64,000 nucleotides of DNA from the NCBI GenBank assembly GCA_903934295.1, contig CAIZNI010000013.1:164888-228887 (forward strand). Direction: 5' to 3'. Of this stretch, positions 39,278 through 47,573 are shown in pieces. How positions within the stretch are numbered: position 1 is the first letter of the stretch; the number at the start of each line of letters is the position of its first letter. Under the pieces are notes generated by a model. It was not told the origin of the DNA, did not search any database, and saw only the letters and a list, made by a program, of their open reading frames with translations. The DNA comes from an uncultured beta proteobacterium (lineage in GTDB: Bacteria > Pseudomonadota > Gammaproteobacteria > Burkholderiales > Burkholderiaceae_E). The translations under genes and the position numbers were made by a program.

Positions 39278-40132
39278 TCAGCTGCCGGTGCCTTCATCCC
39301 ACCACGGATAGCCCGAGGGCATGTCGGTCGACACCCGCCCCGGGAACGCGGGTTTGCGCTTTTCCATGAATGCGCGCACACCCTCGGTCACGTCGGGTCC
39401 CGCGCCGAGTTCGCGCGACATCGGTACATCGACCTCGCGCACGCGCCGCATGTCCGGCTCGGCGGCGAAGCGCCACAGCATCTGACGGGTCAGCGCGATC
39501 GACACCGGCGCGGTTTCCTCGACGATCTCGCGGGCGATTTCGCGCGCCTTGGGCAGCAGGTCTTCCGGGGCGAGGACCTCGCTCACCAGGCCGCCGCGCA
39601 GGACCTCCTGCGCATCCAGCAGCCGGCCTGAATAGCACCAGCGCAGGGCCTGCTGCAGCCCCACCAGCCGCGGCAGGAACCAGGCGCTGCCGGCTTCGGG
39701 CACCAGGCCGCGGCGGGCGAACACGAATCCGACCCGGGCACCGCTGGCCGCCAGCCGGATGTCCATCGGCAGGGTCAGCGTGATCCCGACGCCCACTGCA
39801 GCGCCGTTGATCGCAGCGATCGAGGGCTTGCGGCAGCGGTAGATGCTGTCGACAAAATTCGGTTCGCTCTGGCTGGGCTTCTGGTCGCCGAACATCACCG
39901 AGGCGCCGGCGCCGAAAGCGGTAGCCCCGCCGGAAATGTCCGCGCCGGCGCAGAAGGCGCGTCCGGCGCCGGTGACGATCACCACCCGCACGGCATCGTC
40001 GCGATCGGCTCGATCGAAGGCGGCGGCCAGCTCGCGACCCATCTGCGCCGTGTAGGCATTGAGCTTGTCGGGCCGGTTCAGTGTCACCGTCAGGATGGCG
40101 TTCTCGAGTTCGCAGTGGATGTGTTCTTCCAT
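39278..40132 (-). CDS. Enoyl-CoA hydratase/isomerase family protein, isomerase-like active site
   Basis: 284 residues. The crotonase fold shows in AILTVTLNRPDKLNAYTAQMGREL, GRAFCAGADISGG and AINGAAVGVGITLTLPMDIRLAASGARVGFVFARRGLVPEAGSAWFLPRLVG. Neither classical hydratase Glu is present (Thr and Ala at those sites). A Glu does occur in LVPEAGS, as in PaaG/ECI-like isomerases, so an enoyl-CoA isomerase or related role is more likely than hydration. AAGGA precedes the ATG at 40132, and an 8-bp tandem array lies directly upstream of it. Confidence 0.88.
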   Translation of the reverse strand: MEEHIHCELENAILTVTLNRPDKLNAYTAQMGRELAAAFDRADRDDAVRVVIVTGAGRAFCAGADISGGATAFGAGASVMFGDQKPSQSEPNFVDSIYRCRKPSIAAINGAAVGVGITLTLPMDIRLAASGARVGFVFARRGLVPEAGSAWFLPRLVGLQQALRWCYSGRLLDAQEVLRGGLVSEVLAPEDLLPKAREIAREIVEETAPVSIALTRQMLWRFAAEPDMRRVREVDVPMSRELGAGPDVTEGVRAFMEKRKPAFPGRVSTDMPSGYPWWDEGTGS

Positions 40133-40442
40133 GTCAGGTCCTTGGCGATTGGGCGATTGGGCGATTGGGCGATGTCGGATGGCTTCCTGTCCATCATGCG
40201 ACAGACCGCGCAGGGCGTGGCTGGCGAATCGTCCGAAAAGACGATTGCGGGCGTTGAAAGCGCTGCGGCACGATCCGCCTCGCTCGCAGGAAACGTTTTT
40301 TTAAAAAAATGTCCCCGATGTTTTCCCCTATTCGATTCCTGGTGGGCACCGGGCCAAGTACACTCGCGTGGGTTTAGATTCGGGCGAGAAAAGCCCCAAT
40401 GACGGTGCGCGCCACGCATGTGCGCACCGCAAGGAGACAACC
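40133..40442. promoter_or_regulatory. Divergent region crotonase / TRAP operon
   Basis: 310 bp without a supported gene. From the left it holds the 8-bp tandem array and a GC-rich middle. Next is an AT-rich island around a 14-bp palindrome, TTTTTTTAAAAAAA, at 40296-40309. AAGGAGA lies close before the dctP ATG at 40443. The palindrome is a plausible bent-DNA or UP-like element for the TRAP promoter; no clear -35/-10 pair was identified. Confidence 0.45.
40145..40173. repeat. 8-bp tandem repeat, three full copies plus a partial
   Basis: GCGATTGG repeated three times and followed by GCGAT. It begins 12 bp upstream of the crotonase start, within the minus-strand leader and just before its ribosome binding site. 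Copy-number change would alter leader length or promoter spacing rather than the reading frame. Confidence 0.92.
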
Positions 40443-41444
40443 ATGAATTTCGTGAAACCCCTGGCCCTGGCCAGCGTCGCTTTTGCCTTGTCGTCCGGTG
40501 CCGCGCTGGCCCAGCAGAACTGGAAGATCGCCTCGGCGGCGCAGCCTGGTTCGGTGCTGGTCGGCTTCGTCGACGAGACCGCGAACAAGATCACCACCGG
40601 CACCGCCGGCGCCCTCAAGACCGAGCGTCTGTTTGTGGGCAGCGAGCAGGAGATCATCCAGCAGCTCGTGCGCGGCCGCCTCGAGATGGGCAGCGTCTCG
40701 TACACCGGCGCCTCGGTGCTGATCCCCGAAGCCGCGCTGCTGAACATGCCCTACCTGTGGCGCAGCAACGCCGAGCGTGACTTCGTCACCGACAACTTCG
40801 CGCTGCCGATCCTGAAGAAGATCTACGAAGCCAAGGGCCTGGTCATCATCGGTCTGGGCGAGGTCGGCTGGAACGACGTCGTCTGCAAGAAAGCCTGTCT
40901 GACGCCCAATGATGTCAAGGGCATGAAGGTGCGCGTGTCGCCGGCGCCGTCGTCGAAGATGTTCTGGGGTTCGCTCGCGGTCAACGGCGTGCAGATGCCC
41001 CTGTCCGAGCTCTTCCCGGCGCTGCAGAGCGGTCTGGTCGAGGCGGCCGATCTGCCGTTCTCCTACTACATCACCACGCCGGCCGCCCAGAGCGCGCCGC
41101 ACTACGTGATGACCCGCCACCTGCATCACGGCTCCACCTTCATGATCAACAAGAGGGTCTGGGACGCGCTCAGCGCCGAACAGAAGAAGGTCGTCGAGAG
41201 CGCGCGTCCGGACATCGCCCGCATGCGCCGCGAAGTCGAGGCCGAGGAGAAGCCGAAGATGGAAGAGTTCCGCAAGAAGGGCGGCGTGGTGCATGAACTC
41301 ACCGCGGCCCAGCGTCTCGAGTGGTCCAGGCTGGTGGAGCCCAACCAGGAAAAGCTGGTGAAGGAAATCGGCGATGGCGCGCAGGAACTGTGGGAAGCCA
41401 TCCAGAAGGGCAGGAGGGAATTCGTCGCCAAGGGGGGTAAGTAA
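40443..41444 (+). CDS. dctP: TRAP transporter substrate-binding protein, DctP family (second system)
   Basis: 333 residues from the ATG at 40443. Signal peptide MNFVKPLALASVAFALSSGAALAQ. The mature part has the DctP layout: FVDETANKITTGTAGALKTERLFVGSEQEIIQQLVRGRLEMGSVSYTGAS, then DVKGMKVRVSPAPSSKMFWGSLAVNGVQMPLSELFPALQSGLVEAAD, with the conserved Arg for carboxylate binding. It is only distantly similar to the first DctP in this window, so a different ligand is likely. First gene of a P-Q-M-acyl-CoA dehydrogenase run. Confidence 0.93.
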   Translation: MNFVKPLALASVAFALSSGAALAQQNWKIASAAQPGSVLVGFVDETANKITTGTAGALKTERLFVGSEQEIIQQLVRGRLEMGSVSYTGASVLIPEAALLNMPYLWRSNAERDFVTDNFALPILKKIYEAKGLVIIGLGEVGWNDVVCKKACLTPNDVKGMKVRVSPAPSSKMFWGSLAVNGVQMPLSELFPALQSGLVEAADLPFSYYITTPAAQSAPHYVMTRHLHHGSTFMINKRVWDALSAEQKKVVESARPDIARMRREVEAEEKPKMEEFRKKGGVVHELTAAQRLEWSRLVEPNQEKLVKEIGDGAQELWEAIQKGRREFVAKGGK

Positions 41445-41534
41445 GGCCCCGGGCGGTGGCCGGTGATCTGACGCAATGAATTGGACCGCGCGCGCCCGAC
41501 CGGCGCGTGGCGGTTGCAACCAGGAGTGATGACG

Positions 41535-42035
41535 ATGCAGGCGGCTCGGCTGATGCTGAAGTGGCTGTGGCGGTTGGAAGCCACGGTGTGTGTAGTGACC
41601 TTTTCCCTCACGGCGATGGCGTTGATGTCCGACGTGCTGGCGCGCGAGCTCTTCGGCGACGGCATTTTCGGGGCTCAGCGCTTCGCGGTCTGGACCACGG
41701 CCATCTCCGGCCTGCTCGGCTTTGCGCTGGTCACCGCCGAGGCCGGCCACCTGCGTCCGCAGTTCGCCGACGGCTGGCTGCCGCGGGCGCTCGACCCCTA
41801 CATGAACCGGATCGGTGATGTGGTGTCGGCCCTCATTTGTCTGTTCCTGGGGTATTTCGCCTGGGGCTTCGTGATGAGCTCCATGCAGCTGGGCGAGCGC
41901 GGCATGGCCATACCGATCAAGGTCTGGCCGATCCAGATGGTGCTGCCCTGGATGTTCGTTTCGTCGGCGCTTCGCCATCTCGCATTCGCTGCCTGGCCCG
42001 CGCTGCGGCCCGAGCCCAAAGGGGAGACACACTAA
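41535..42035 (+). CDS. dctQ: TRAP transporter small permease, DctQ family (second system)
   Basis: 166 residues from the ATG at 41535, which is 8 bp after AGGAG; the ATG at 41529 is too close to that site. Four membrane helices: LEATVCVVTFSLTAMALMSDVLA, AVWTTAISGLLGFALVTA, IGDVVSALICLFLGYFAWGFVM and WPIQMVLPWMFVSSALRHLAF. The stop overlaps the dctM start by one base (TAATG), so the two permease genes are translationally coupled. Confidence 0.9.
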   Translation: MQAARLMLKWLWRLEATVCVVTFSLTAMALMSDVLARELFGDGIFGAQRFAVWTTAISGLLGFALVTAEAGHLRPQFADGWLPRALDPYMNRIGDVVSALICLFLGYFAWGFVMSSMQLGERGMAIPIKVWPIQMVLPWMFVSSALRHLAFAAWPALRPEPKGETH

Positions 42036-43369
42036 TGGCCTGGATCCTTCTTCTCGTGCTGATCATGGCGCTGCTGCTGCTGCGCCAGAGTCTGGTACTG
42101 GTGCTGGCGGTGGCGACCGCCTATGTGCATCTGTTCATCGCCAACAGCAAGATCGAATTCCTGATCCAGGATTTCTGGTTCACCGTCGATCGCGAGGTGC
42201 TGCTGTCGATCCCGCTGTTCATGCTGGCCGGCAACATCATGTCGCGCGGCTCGATCGCCCAGCGGCTGATCGGCTTCATGCAGGCCTTCACCTCGTCGCT
42301 GCCCGGCGGACTCGGCATTGCCTGCGTGCTTTCGTGCGCGGCCTTCGCGGCGATCAACGGCTCCTCGATCGTGACCATGCTGGCGATCGGCTCGATCATG
42401 TACCCGGCGCTGATTTCCCGCGGTTACAGCAAGAGCTATGCGCTGGGTTCGATCGCCTCGGCCGGCACGCTGGGCATCATCATTCCGCCCTCGATCCCGC
42501 TGATCCTCTACGGGATCATGACCGAACGGGATATCTCGAAGCTGTTCTTGGCCGGCATCGGGCCGGGGCTGCTGCTCACCTTCATGTTCGCCGCGTATGC
42601 GATCACCGCGAACTGGAACTCGCAGCGCACGCCGTTCAGTGTGGCAGTGGCGGTGAAGTCGTTCTTCGAGGGCGGCTTCGCGCTGGCGCTGCCGTTCATC
42701 ATGATCGGCGGCATCTACACCGGCTGGTTCAGTCCCACCGAATCGGCGGCGGTCGCGCTGGCCTACGCGCTGTTCATCGAGTTCTTCCTGCACCGCGACG
42801 ACAGCGCGCCGCCGGCACCCAAGGGTCTTGGGCCGCTGCGGCAGGTGATGTACTACATGGGCACCCGGCAGATGAAGCCGTCGACCCTGCTGGCGGTGAT
42901 CCTCGAGACGACCAAGCTGCTGGCGACCCTGCTGCCGCTGCTGTGCATCGCGGGCAGCCTGAACACCATCCTGGACCATTCGGGCATTCCGAAACAGATG
43001 GTGGCGGCGCTGACCGGCTCGATCGAGAACCGCTGGGTGCTGATGTTCGGCATCAACGTCCTGCTGCTGATCGTGGGCTGCCTGATGGATGTGGGTTCGG
43101 CGGTGCTGATCCTGGCGCCCTTGCTCGAGCCGCTGGCGGTGGCCAAGGGTTTCGACCCGTTGCACTTCGGCATCATCATGATCGCCAACCTCGAGATCGG
43201 CTACCTCACACCACCGGTAGGTCTGAATCTCATTGTGGCCATGGCGGCCTTCAAGGAGTCGTTCGTTACCATCTGCAAGGCGGTGGTGCCGTTCATCATC
43301 ATCATGCTGATATGGCTGGTGATCGTGTGCGTGTATCCGCCCTTGTCGCTGTTCCTCTTGACGAAGTGA
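42035..43369 (+). CDS. dctM: TRAP transporter large permease, DctM family (second system)
   Basis: 444 residues. DctM motifs: PLFMLAGNIMSRGSIAQRLIGF, ALGSIASAGTLGIIIPPSIPLILYGIMTE, GCLMDVGSAVLILAPLL and LEIGYLTPPVGLNLIVAMAAF. The membrane domain of the second TRAP system. It shares the helix pattern but little sequence with the first DctM at 11.0-12.3 kb. It ends 4 bp before the acyl-CoA dehydrogenase gene, pointing to joint expression of uptake and catabolism. Confidence 0.94.
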   Translation: MAWILLLVLIMALLLLRQSLVLVLAVATAYVHLFIANSKIEFLIQDFWFTVDREVLLSIPLFMLAGNIMSRGSIAQRLIGFMQAFTSSLPGGLGIACVLSCAAFAAINGSSIVTMLAIGSIMYPALISRGYSKSYALGSIASAGTLGIIIPPSIPLILYGIMTERDISKLFLAGIGPGLLLTFMFAAYAITANWNSQRTPFSVAVAVKSFFEGGFALALPFIMIGGIYTGWFSPTESAAVALAYALFIEFFLHRDDSAPPAPKGLGPLRQVMYYMGTRQMKPSTLLAVILETTKLLATLLPLLCIAGSLNTILDHSGIPKQMVAALTGSIENRWVLMFGINVLLLIVGCLMDVGSAVLILAPLLEPLAVAKGFDPLHFGIIMIANLEIGYLTPPVGLNLIVAMAAFKESFVTICKAVVPFIIIMLIWLVIVCVYPPLSLFLLTK

Positions 43370-43373
43370 TCAC

Positions 43374-45734
43374 ATGGGCGCGCCAATGAACCTGCAGCTC
43401 GACGACGAACAGCGCCTGCTGCACGACAGCGTGGTGCGGTGGGTGGCGGCGCGCTCGGCGTCCGACGCCGGCGCTTCGGTCAGCCGCGAGCGATGGGCCG
43501 AGATGGCCGGCTTCGGCTGGCTGGCCATGACCCTGCCGGCCGCCCATGAGGGGCTCGGACAGGGGCTGGCCGAGGCGTGCGTGCTGGCCCAGGCACTGGG
43601 CGCGGGGCCGCTGGCCGACCCCTATCTGCCGGCGATCGTGCAGGCGGCGGGCGCTCTCGTCGGCGGTGCCAACGAGGCTCAGCAAGCGCGCTGGCTGCCC
43701 CGCATCGCCGACGGTTCGCTGCTGGTGGTGCCCGCCGATCGCGAGCGCACGGGTTCGCGCGGCGGACGCACTCTCGCGCGCCGCGATGGGTCGAATTGGC
43801 GCCTCGACGGCCACAAGAGCGTGGTGCCCTGCGGCGCGCTGGCCGATGCCTGGCTGGTCAGCGCGGCGGACGAGACCGGCGCGCGGCAGTATTTCATGGT
43901 GCCTGGCGGCACCGACGGCGTGCGGATGGAAGCCTTCGAGAGCGTCGATGGCGCCGGAGCCTGCGCGCTGCATTTCTCGGGCGCGCTGCTGCCCGATGCC
44001 GATCGGCTGGCGGGGGCGGCGCAGGCCGCTTTCGAGCAGGCGACCGACCACGCGGCAGTGGCGGCGTGTGCCGAGGCGGTGGGCGCGATGCAGGCCATGC
44101 TCGCGGCGACGGTGGCCTACACGCGAACCCGTCAGCAGTTCGGCAAGCCGCTGTCGATGAACCAGGTGCTGCGCCACCGGATGGCCGACATGTCGGTGGC
44201 CTGCGAAGAGGCGCGCTCGATGACCATCGGTGCTGTCCAGCAGGTGATCGAGGCCGATCGCCGCGGCGATCCGCTGGCGCGCTCGCTGGCCGCGGCGGCG
44301 GTCCGCGCCAAGGTGGCCGGCGCGGCACGCCGGGTGGCCGAAGAGGCCATCCAGTTGCACGGCGGCATGGGTGTCACCGAAGAACTCAACATGGGGCGCT
44401 ACCTGCGCCGTCTGCTGGCGCTGGATGCGCTCTATGGCGGGGCCGAGACCCATCTGCGTCGTCATGCCACTCTGCGGGCGACCCTGCGGCGATCAGGCGG
44501 CGCTGCCCACCTGCCGGTGCAGGCTGAGATGGCCGCGCTCGACGGGTTCCGCGATGAAGTCCGGCAATTCCTGGCCGAGGAACTGAGTCCCGAACTCGTC
44601 CGCTCGGCCCGCCTGAACACCTCGGTGTTCTCCGAGCCGCACACCGGTCTGCAGTGGCATCGCGCGCTGCATCGGCGAGGCTGGGTCGCGCCTGCCTGGC
44701 CGGCGCAGCGCGGCGGCACCGGCTGGTCGCTGGCCCAGCGCTGGATCTTCGAGACCGAATTCGCGGTGGCCGGCGCGCCGCCGCTGTCGCCGCTGGGCCT
44801 GCGCATGGCCGGTCCGGTCATCATGCATTTCGGCACCCCCGAGCAGAAGTCGCATTACCTGCCACGCATCCTGTCGGGCGAGGATTACTGGTGCCAGGGC
44901 TATTCCGAGCCGGGCTCCGGTTCGGATCTGGCCTCGCTCAGCACCCGCGCGCGGCGCGAGCGCGGCGCCGATGGCGCCGAGGTCTATGTGATCAACGGGT
45001 CCAAGATCTGGACGACCCATGCCCATCTGGCCAACCGGATGTTCGCGCTGGTGCGTACCGGCGAGGGCGAGACCCGCAAGCAGGAAGGCATCAGTTTTCT
45101 GCTGATCGACATGGCCACCCCGGGCATCACCGTGCGCCCGATCCGCAGCGCCAGCGGCGATCACGAGGTCAACCAGGTGTTCTTCGACGACGTCCGGGTG
45201 CCGGTTGCCTGCCGTCTGGGCGAGGAAGGGCAGGGCTGGACGATCGCAAAGTATCTGCTCGAGTTTGAGCGGGGCGGCGCCATCTCGGCCGGCCGACTGC
45301 GTGCGGCGCTCGATCGCGTCGAGCGGCTGGTGGCCGCCGAGGAAGGCAGCCTTGCCGACGGCGGCGCGCTCGACGATCCCGACATCGCGCTGGCGTTCTC
45401 GGCCATCGAGATCGACATCCGCGCGCTGGAGATGACCGAACTGCGGGTGATGTCCTCGCTGCAGGTCGGGCAGAACCCGGGCAGCGTGTCGTCGCTGCTC
45501 AAGCTGCGCTGGAGCGAGATCCACCAGTCGATCACCCGACTGGGTGTCCGCTTGCTGGGCAGCGATGCGCTGGTCTGGGAGTCGGCGCGGCCGATGCACC
45601 TGGCCGAGCACAGCGTGCTCGACGATGTCGCCAGGCCGGTGGTGGCGGGCTATCTGAACGCCCGCGCGTTCACGATCTTCGGCGGTACCTCGGAGATCCA
45701 GCGCGAGATCATCGCGCGTGACGTGATCGGCTGA
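43374..45734 (+). CDS. Fused double-domain acyl-CoA dehydrogenase
   Basis: 786 residues containing two complete acyl-CoA dehydrogenase modules in tandem. The first (~1-380) has the RTRQQFGKPLSMNQVLRHRMADM helix and IQLHGGMGVTEELNMGRYLRR. The second (~390-786) has YSEPGSGSDLASL, the GSKIWTTHAHLANRMF strand and a C-terminal FGGTSEIQREIIARDVIG. Neither module has the MCAD-type Glu near its end (YEGT). The second has FER at residues 631-633, matching the IVD/LCAD-type base. Such fusions resemble two-gene heteromeric dehydrogenases (FadE26-FadE27 type) or fused FadE34. Located 4 bp after the TRAP permease, so it probably acts on a CoA thioester of the imported acid. An ATG at 43386 is an alternative start. 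Confidence 0.9.
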   Translation: MGAPMNLQLDDEQRLLHDSVVRWVAARSASDAGASVSRERWAEMAGFGWLAMTLPAAHEGLGQGLAEACVLAQALGAGPLADPYLPAIVQAAGALVGGANEAQQARWLPRIADGSLLVVPADRERTGSRGGRTLARRDGSNWRLDGHKSVVPCGALADAWLVSAADETGARQYFMVPGGTDGVRMEAFESVDGAGACALHFSGALLPDADRLAGAAQAAFEQATDHAAVAACAEAVGAMQAMLAATVAYTRTRQQFGKPLSMNQVLRHRMADMSVACEEARSMTIGAVQQVIEADRRGDPLARSLAAAAVRAKVAGAARRVAEEAIQLHGGMGVTEELNMGRYLRRLLALDALYGGAETHLRRHATLRATLRRSGGAAHLPVQAEMAALDGFRDEVRQFLAEELSPELVRSARLNTSVFSEPHTGLQWHRALHRRGWVAPAWPAQRGGTGWSLAQRWIFETEFAVAGAPPLSPLGLRMAGPVIMHFGTPEQKSHYLPRILSGEDYWCQGYSEPGSGSDLASLSTRARRERGADGAEVYVINGSKIWTTHAHLANRMFALVRTGEGETRKQEGISFLLIDMATPGITVRPIRSASGDHEVNQVFFDDVRVPVACRLGEEGQGWTIAKYLLEFERGGAISAGRLRAALDRVERLVAAEEGSLADGGALDDPDIALAFSAIEIDIRALEMTELRVMSSLQVGQNPGSVSSLLKLRWSEIHQSITRLGVRLLGSDALVWESARPMHLAEHSVLDDVARPVVAGYLNARAFTIFGGTSEIQREIIARDVIG

Positions 45735-45817
45735 CGCGCGCAGGGGCCGTTCGCGGGGCGACTCGCGAACGGCGGATGATCGCGGGCGGCCCGCCAGGGC
45801 CCTCGAAAGGCTGACCC

Positions 45818-46930
45818 ATGAAATCGATTCTGATCGACCGCAGCCGCCGTCTTCGCGACGACCCTGGCACGGGGCACAACCGCTGGCATCCCGACATCGC
45901 GCCGATCCTGGAGGCGGTGCCCGGCGAGGAGGTGCTGCTCGAGACCCGCGATGCCTCCGACGGACAGGTGCGTCCCGACACCGTGTTCGCCGACCTGGCC
46001 AGTCATGACCGAAAGGCCGGGCACCCCCTGACCGGGCCGGTGTTCGTGGCCGGTGCCCGTCCCGGCGACCTGCTCGACATCGAGTTTGTCGACATCACCG
46101 CGCAGCGCTACGGATGGACGGTGATCCGGCCTGGCGCCGGATTCCTGCGCGACGTCTTCGATGCCAGCTTTCTCGCCCACTGGCATGTCGAGGACGGTTT
46201 CGCCCGCTCGGCGCAGATTCCCGGCGTGCGGATTCCCGAGGGAGTCTTCATGGGTACAGCCGGCGTGGCGCCGTCGCACGAGCAACTGGTGCGCTGGACC
46301 GCGCGCGAGGCCGATGTGGTTCGGCGCGGTGGCATCGCGCTGCCGCCCGATGCGCAGGATGCGGTTCCCGCGATCGAGCCGATCGCCAGTACCGGGCTGC
46401 GCACCATGCCGCCTCGCGAGAACGGTGGCAACGCCGACATCAAGCAGCTGACGCGCGGCGCCCGGTTGCAGATTCCGGTCAATGTCGAGGGCGCGCTGTT
46501 CTCGCTGGGCGATGCCCATTACGCGCAGGGCGATTCCGAGTGCTGCATCACCGCGATCGAGATGGGCGCAAGCGCGGTGGTCCGGTTCACTGTCCTGCCG
46601 GGCGAGGCCCGGCGTCGGGGAATGCGCTTTCCCCGCTTCTCGCACCCCGGCTATTTCCTGCCGCCGCAATGGGCCGCCCCCCGCGACTTCATCGCAACCA
46701 CCGGACTGCCGATCCGCGAGGACGGCACCCAGGAGTGCGAGGACCTGACGCTGGCGGCCCGCAACGCGCTGCTCGAGATGATCCTGCTGCTCGGCGAACA
46801 CGGATTCACCCGCGAACAGGCCTATGTGATCTGTTCGCTCGCGGTTGATCTGCGGATCAGCAACGCGGTCGATCTGCCGAACGTGACCGTCAGCGCGCTG
46901 CTGCCGCGCGCGATCTTCGAGCCGCGCTGA
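45818..46930 (+). CDS. Acetamidase/formamidase family protein
   Basis: 370 residues of the FmdA/AmdA family: HNRWHPDIAPILEAVPGEEVLLETRDASDGQ at the N-terminus, GHPLTGPVFVAGARPGDLLDIEFVDI, PGVRIPEGVFMGTAGVAPS, RENGGNADIKQLTRGARLQIPVNVEGALFSLGDAHYAQGDSE, and a C-terminal LAARNALLEMILLLGEHGFTREQAYVICSLAVDLRISN. These enzymes release ammonia from formamide, acetamide or related amides. It follows the acyl-CoA dehydrogenase by 83 bp with AAAGGCTGA before the ATG. The start matches the family N-terminus. Confidence 0.93.
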   Translation: MKSILIDRSRRLRDDPGTGHNRWHPDIAPILEAVPGEEVLLETRDASDGQVRPDTVFADLASHDRKAGHPLTGPVFVAGARPGDLLDIEFVDITAQRYGWTVIRPGAGFLRDVFDASFLAHWHVEDGFARSAQIPGVRIPEGVFMGTAGVAPSHEQLVRWTAREADVVRRGGIALPPDAQDAVPAIEPIASTGLRTMPPRENGGNADIKQLTRGARLQIPVNVEGALFSLGDAHYAQGDSECCITAIEMGASAVVRFTVLPGEARRRGMRFPRFSHPGYFLPPQWAAPRDFIATTGLPIREDGTQECEDLTLAARNALLEMILLLGEHGFTREQAYVICSLAVDLRISNAVDLPNVTVSALLPRAIFEPR

Positions 46931-46942
46931 GCGGCGCGCCCG

Positions 46943-47362
46943 CTACTTCGCCTGCAGGCGCGCCAGATAGTCGAGCAGGGCGACGATCCGCCCCCGGACA
47001 TACCATTCCGGGACGCCGCCCTGACCGAGTTGAATGGCCTGCAGGCGGTACTGGACCCCCCAGATCGGCATCTCGCGCGAGCCGTGCGGACCGATTTCGC
47101 GCGAACCGCGCCCGTCGATGACCTCCCAGACCAGTTGCGACGGGAAGACGCCGCCATTGCGCGCGGCAATGGCTGTCAGGTCGGCCGGTCGTCGAATCAG
47201 ATGAGGCGCCACTGCGCCATCGCCCTTGCCGCTCGCGCCATGACAGCTGGCGCAACTGGCTTCGTATTCGGCCTTGCCCAGGTCCAGGTTCGGCTGGGCG
47301 CTGCAGACGCCGGCCGCGGCCGACAGGAGCAGGGCGGCCAGCCCGCGTGGCGGTGGTGTCAT
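46943..47362 (-). CDS. Periplasmic c-type cytochrome, mono-haem
   Basis: 139 residues from the ATG at 47362. A signal peptide (GLAALLLSAAAGVCSA) precedes one haem-binding CxxCH (CASCHG, residues 37-42) in the class I context KAEYEASCASCHGASGKGDGAVAPHL. A Met in SREMPIWG is the likely sixth haem ligand. It carries electrons in the periplasm; no oxidase or dehydrogenase partner is adjacent. Convergent with the acetamidase (12 bp) and divergent from the winged-helix protein. Confidence 0.9.
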   Translation of the reverse strand: MTPPPRGLAALLLSAAAGVCSAQPNLDLGKAEYEASCASCHGASGKGDGAVAPHLIRRPADLTAIAARNGGVFPSQLVWEVIDGRGSREIGPHGSREMPIWGVQYRLQAIQLGQGGVPEWYVRGRIVALLDYLARLQAK

Positions 47363-47523
47363 GGGCGATCTCCTTTGCTTGGGGGCATGACGCATCTGTT
47401 TCGGGGCATTGCTCATCTTGGTGGTCGACGGACGCGATCGGCCGGGCTGCCCCATGGTGAACCGGGGGTGGGCGAGGGCGGGTGAGCCTGAGCAATCACC
47501 CGAAACTGTTGTTTCTTGCATAA

Positions 47524-47539
47524 GCAAAGTAGTCTTTGC
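47524..47539. promoter_or_regulatory. Perfect inverted repeat upstream of winged-helix protein
   Basis: GCAAAG-TAGT-CTTTGC, six-base arms with a four-base centre, 34 bp upstream of the ATG at 47574 and inside an AT-rich island (~47505-47570). The flanks also read TTGCATAAGCAA, a second overlapping repeat. Typical dimensions for a winged-helix dimer site, so autoregulation by the downstream gene is the simplest idea. Confidence 0.5.
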
Positions 47540-47573
47540 ATTTGAAAAGAGTTTTTGCCATATTTCGCCTCTC

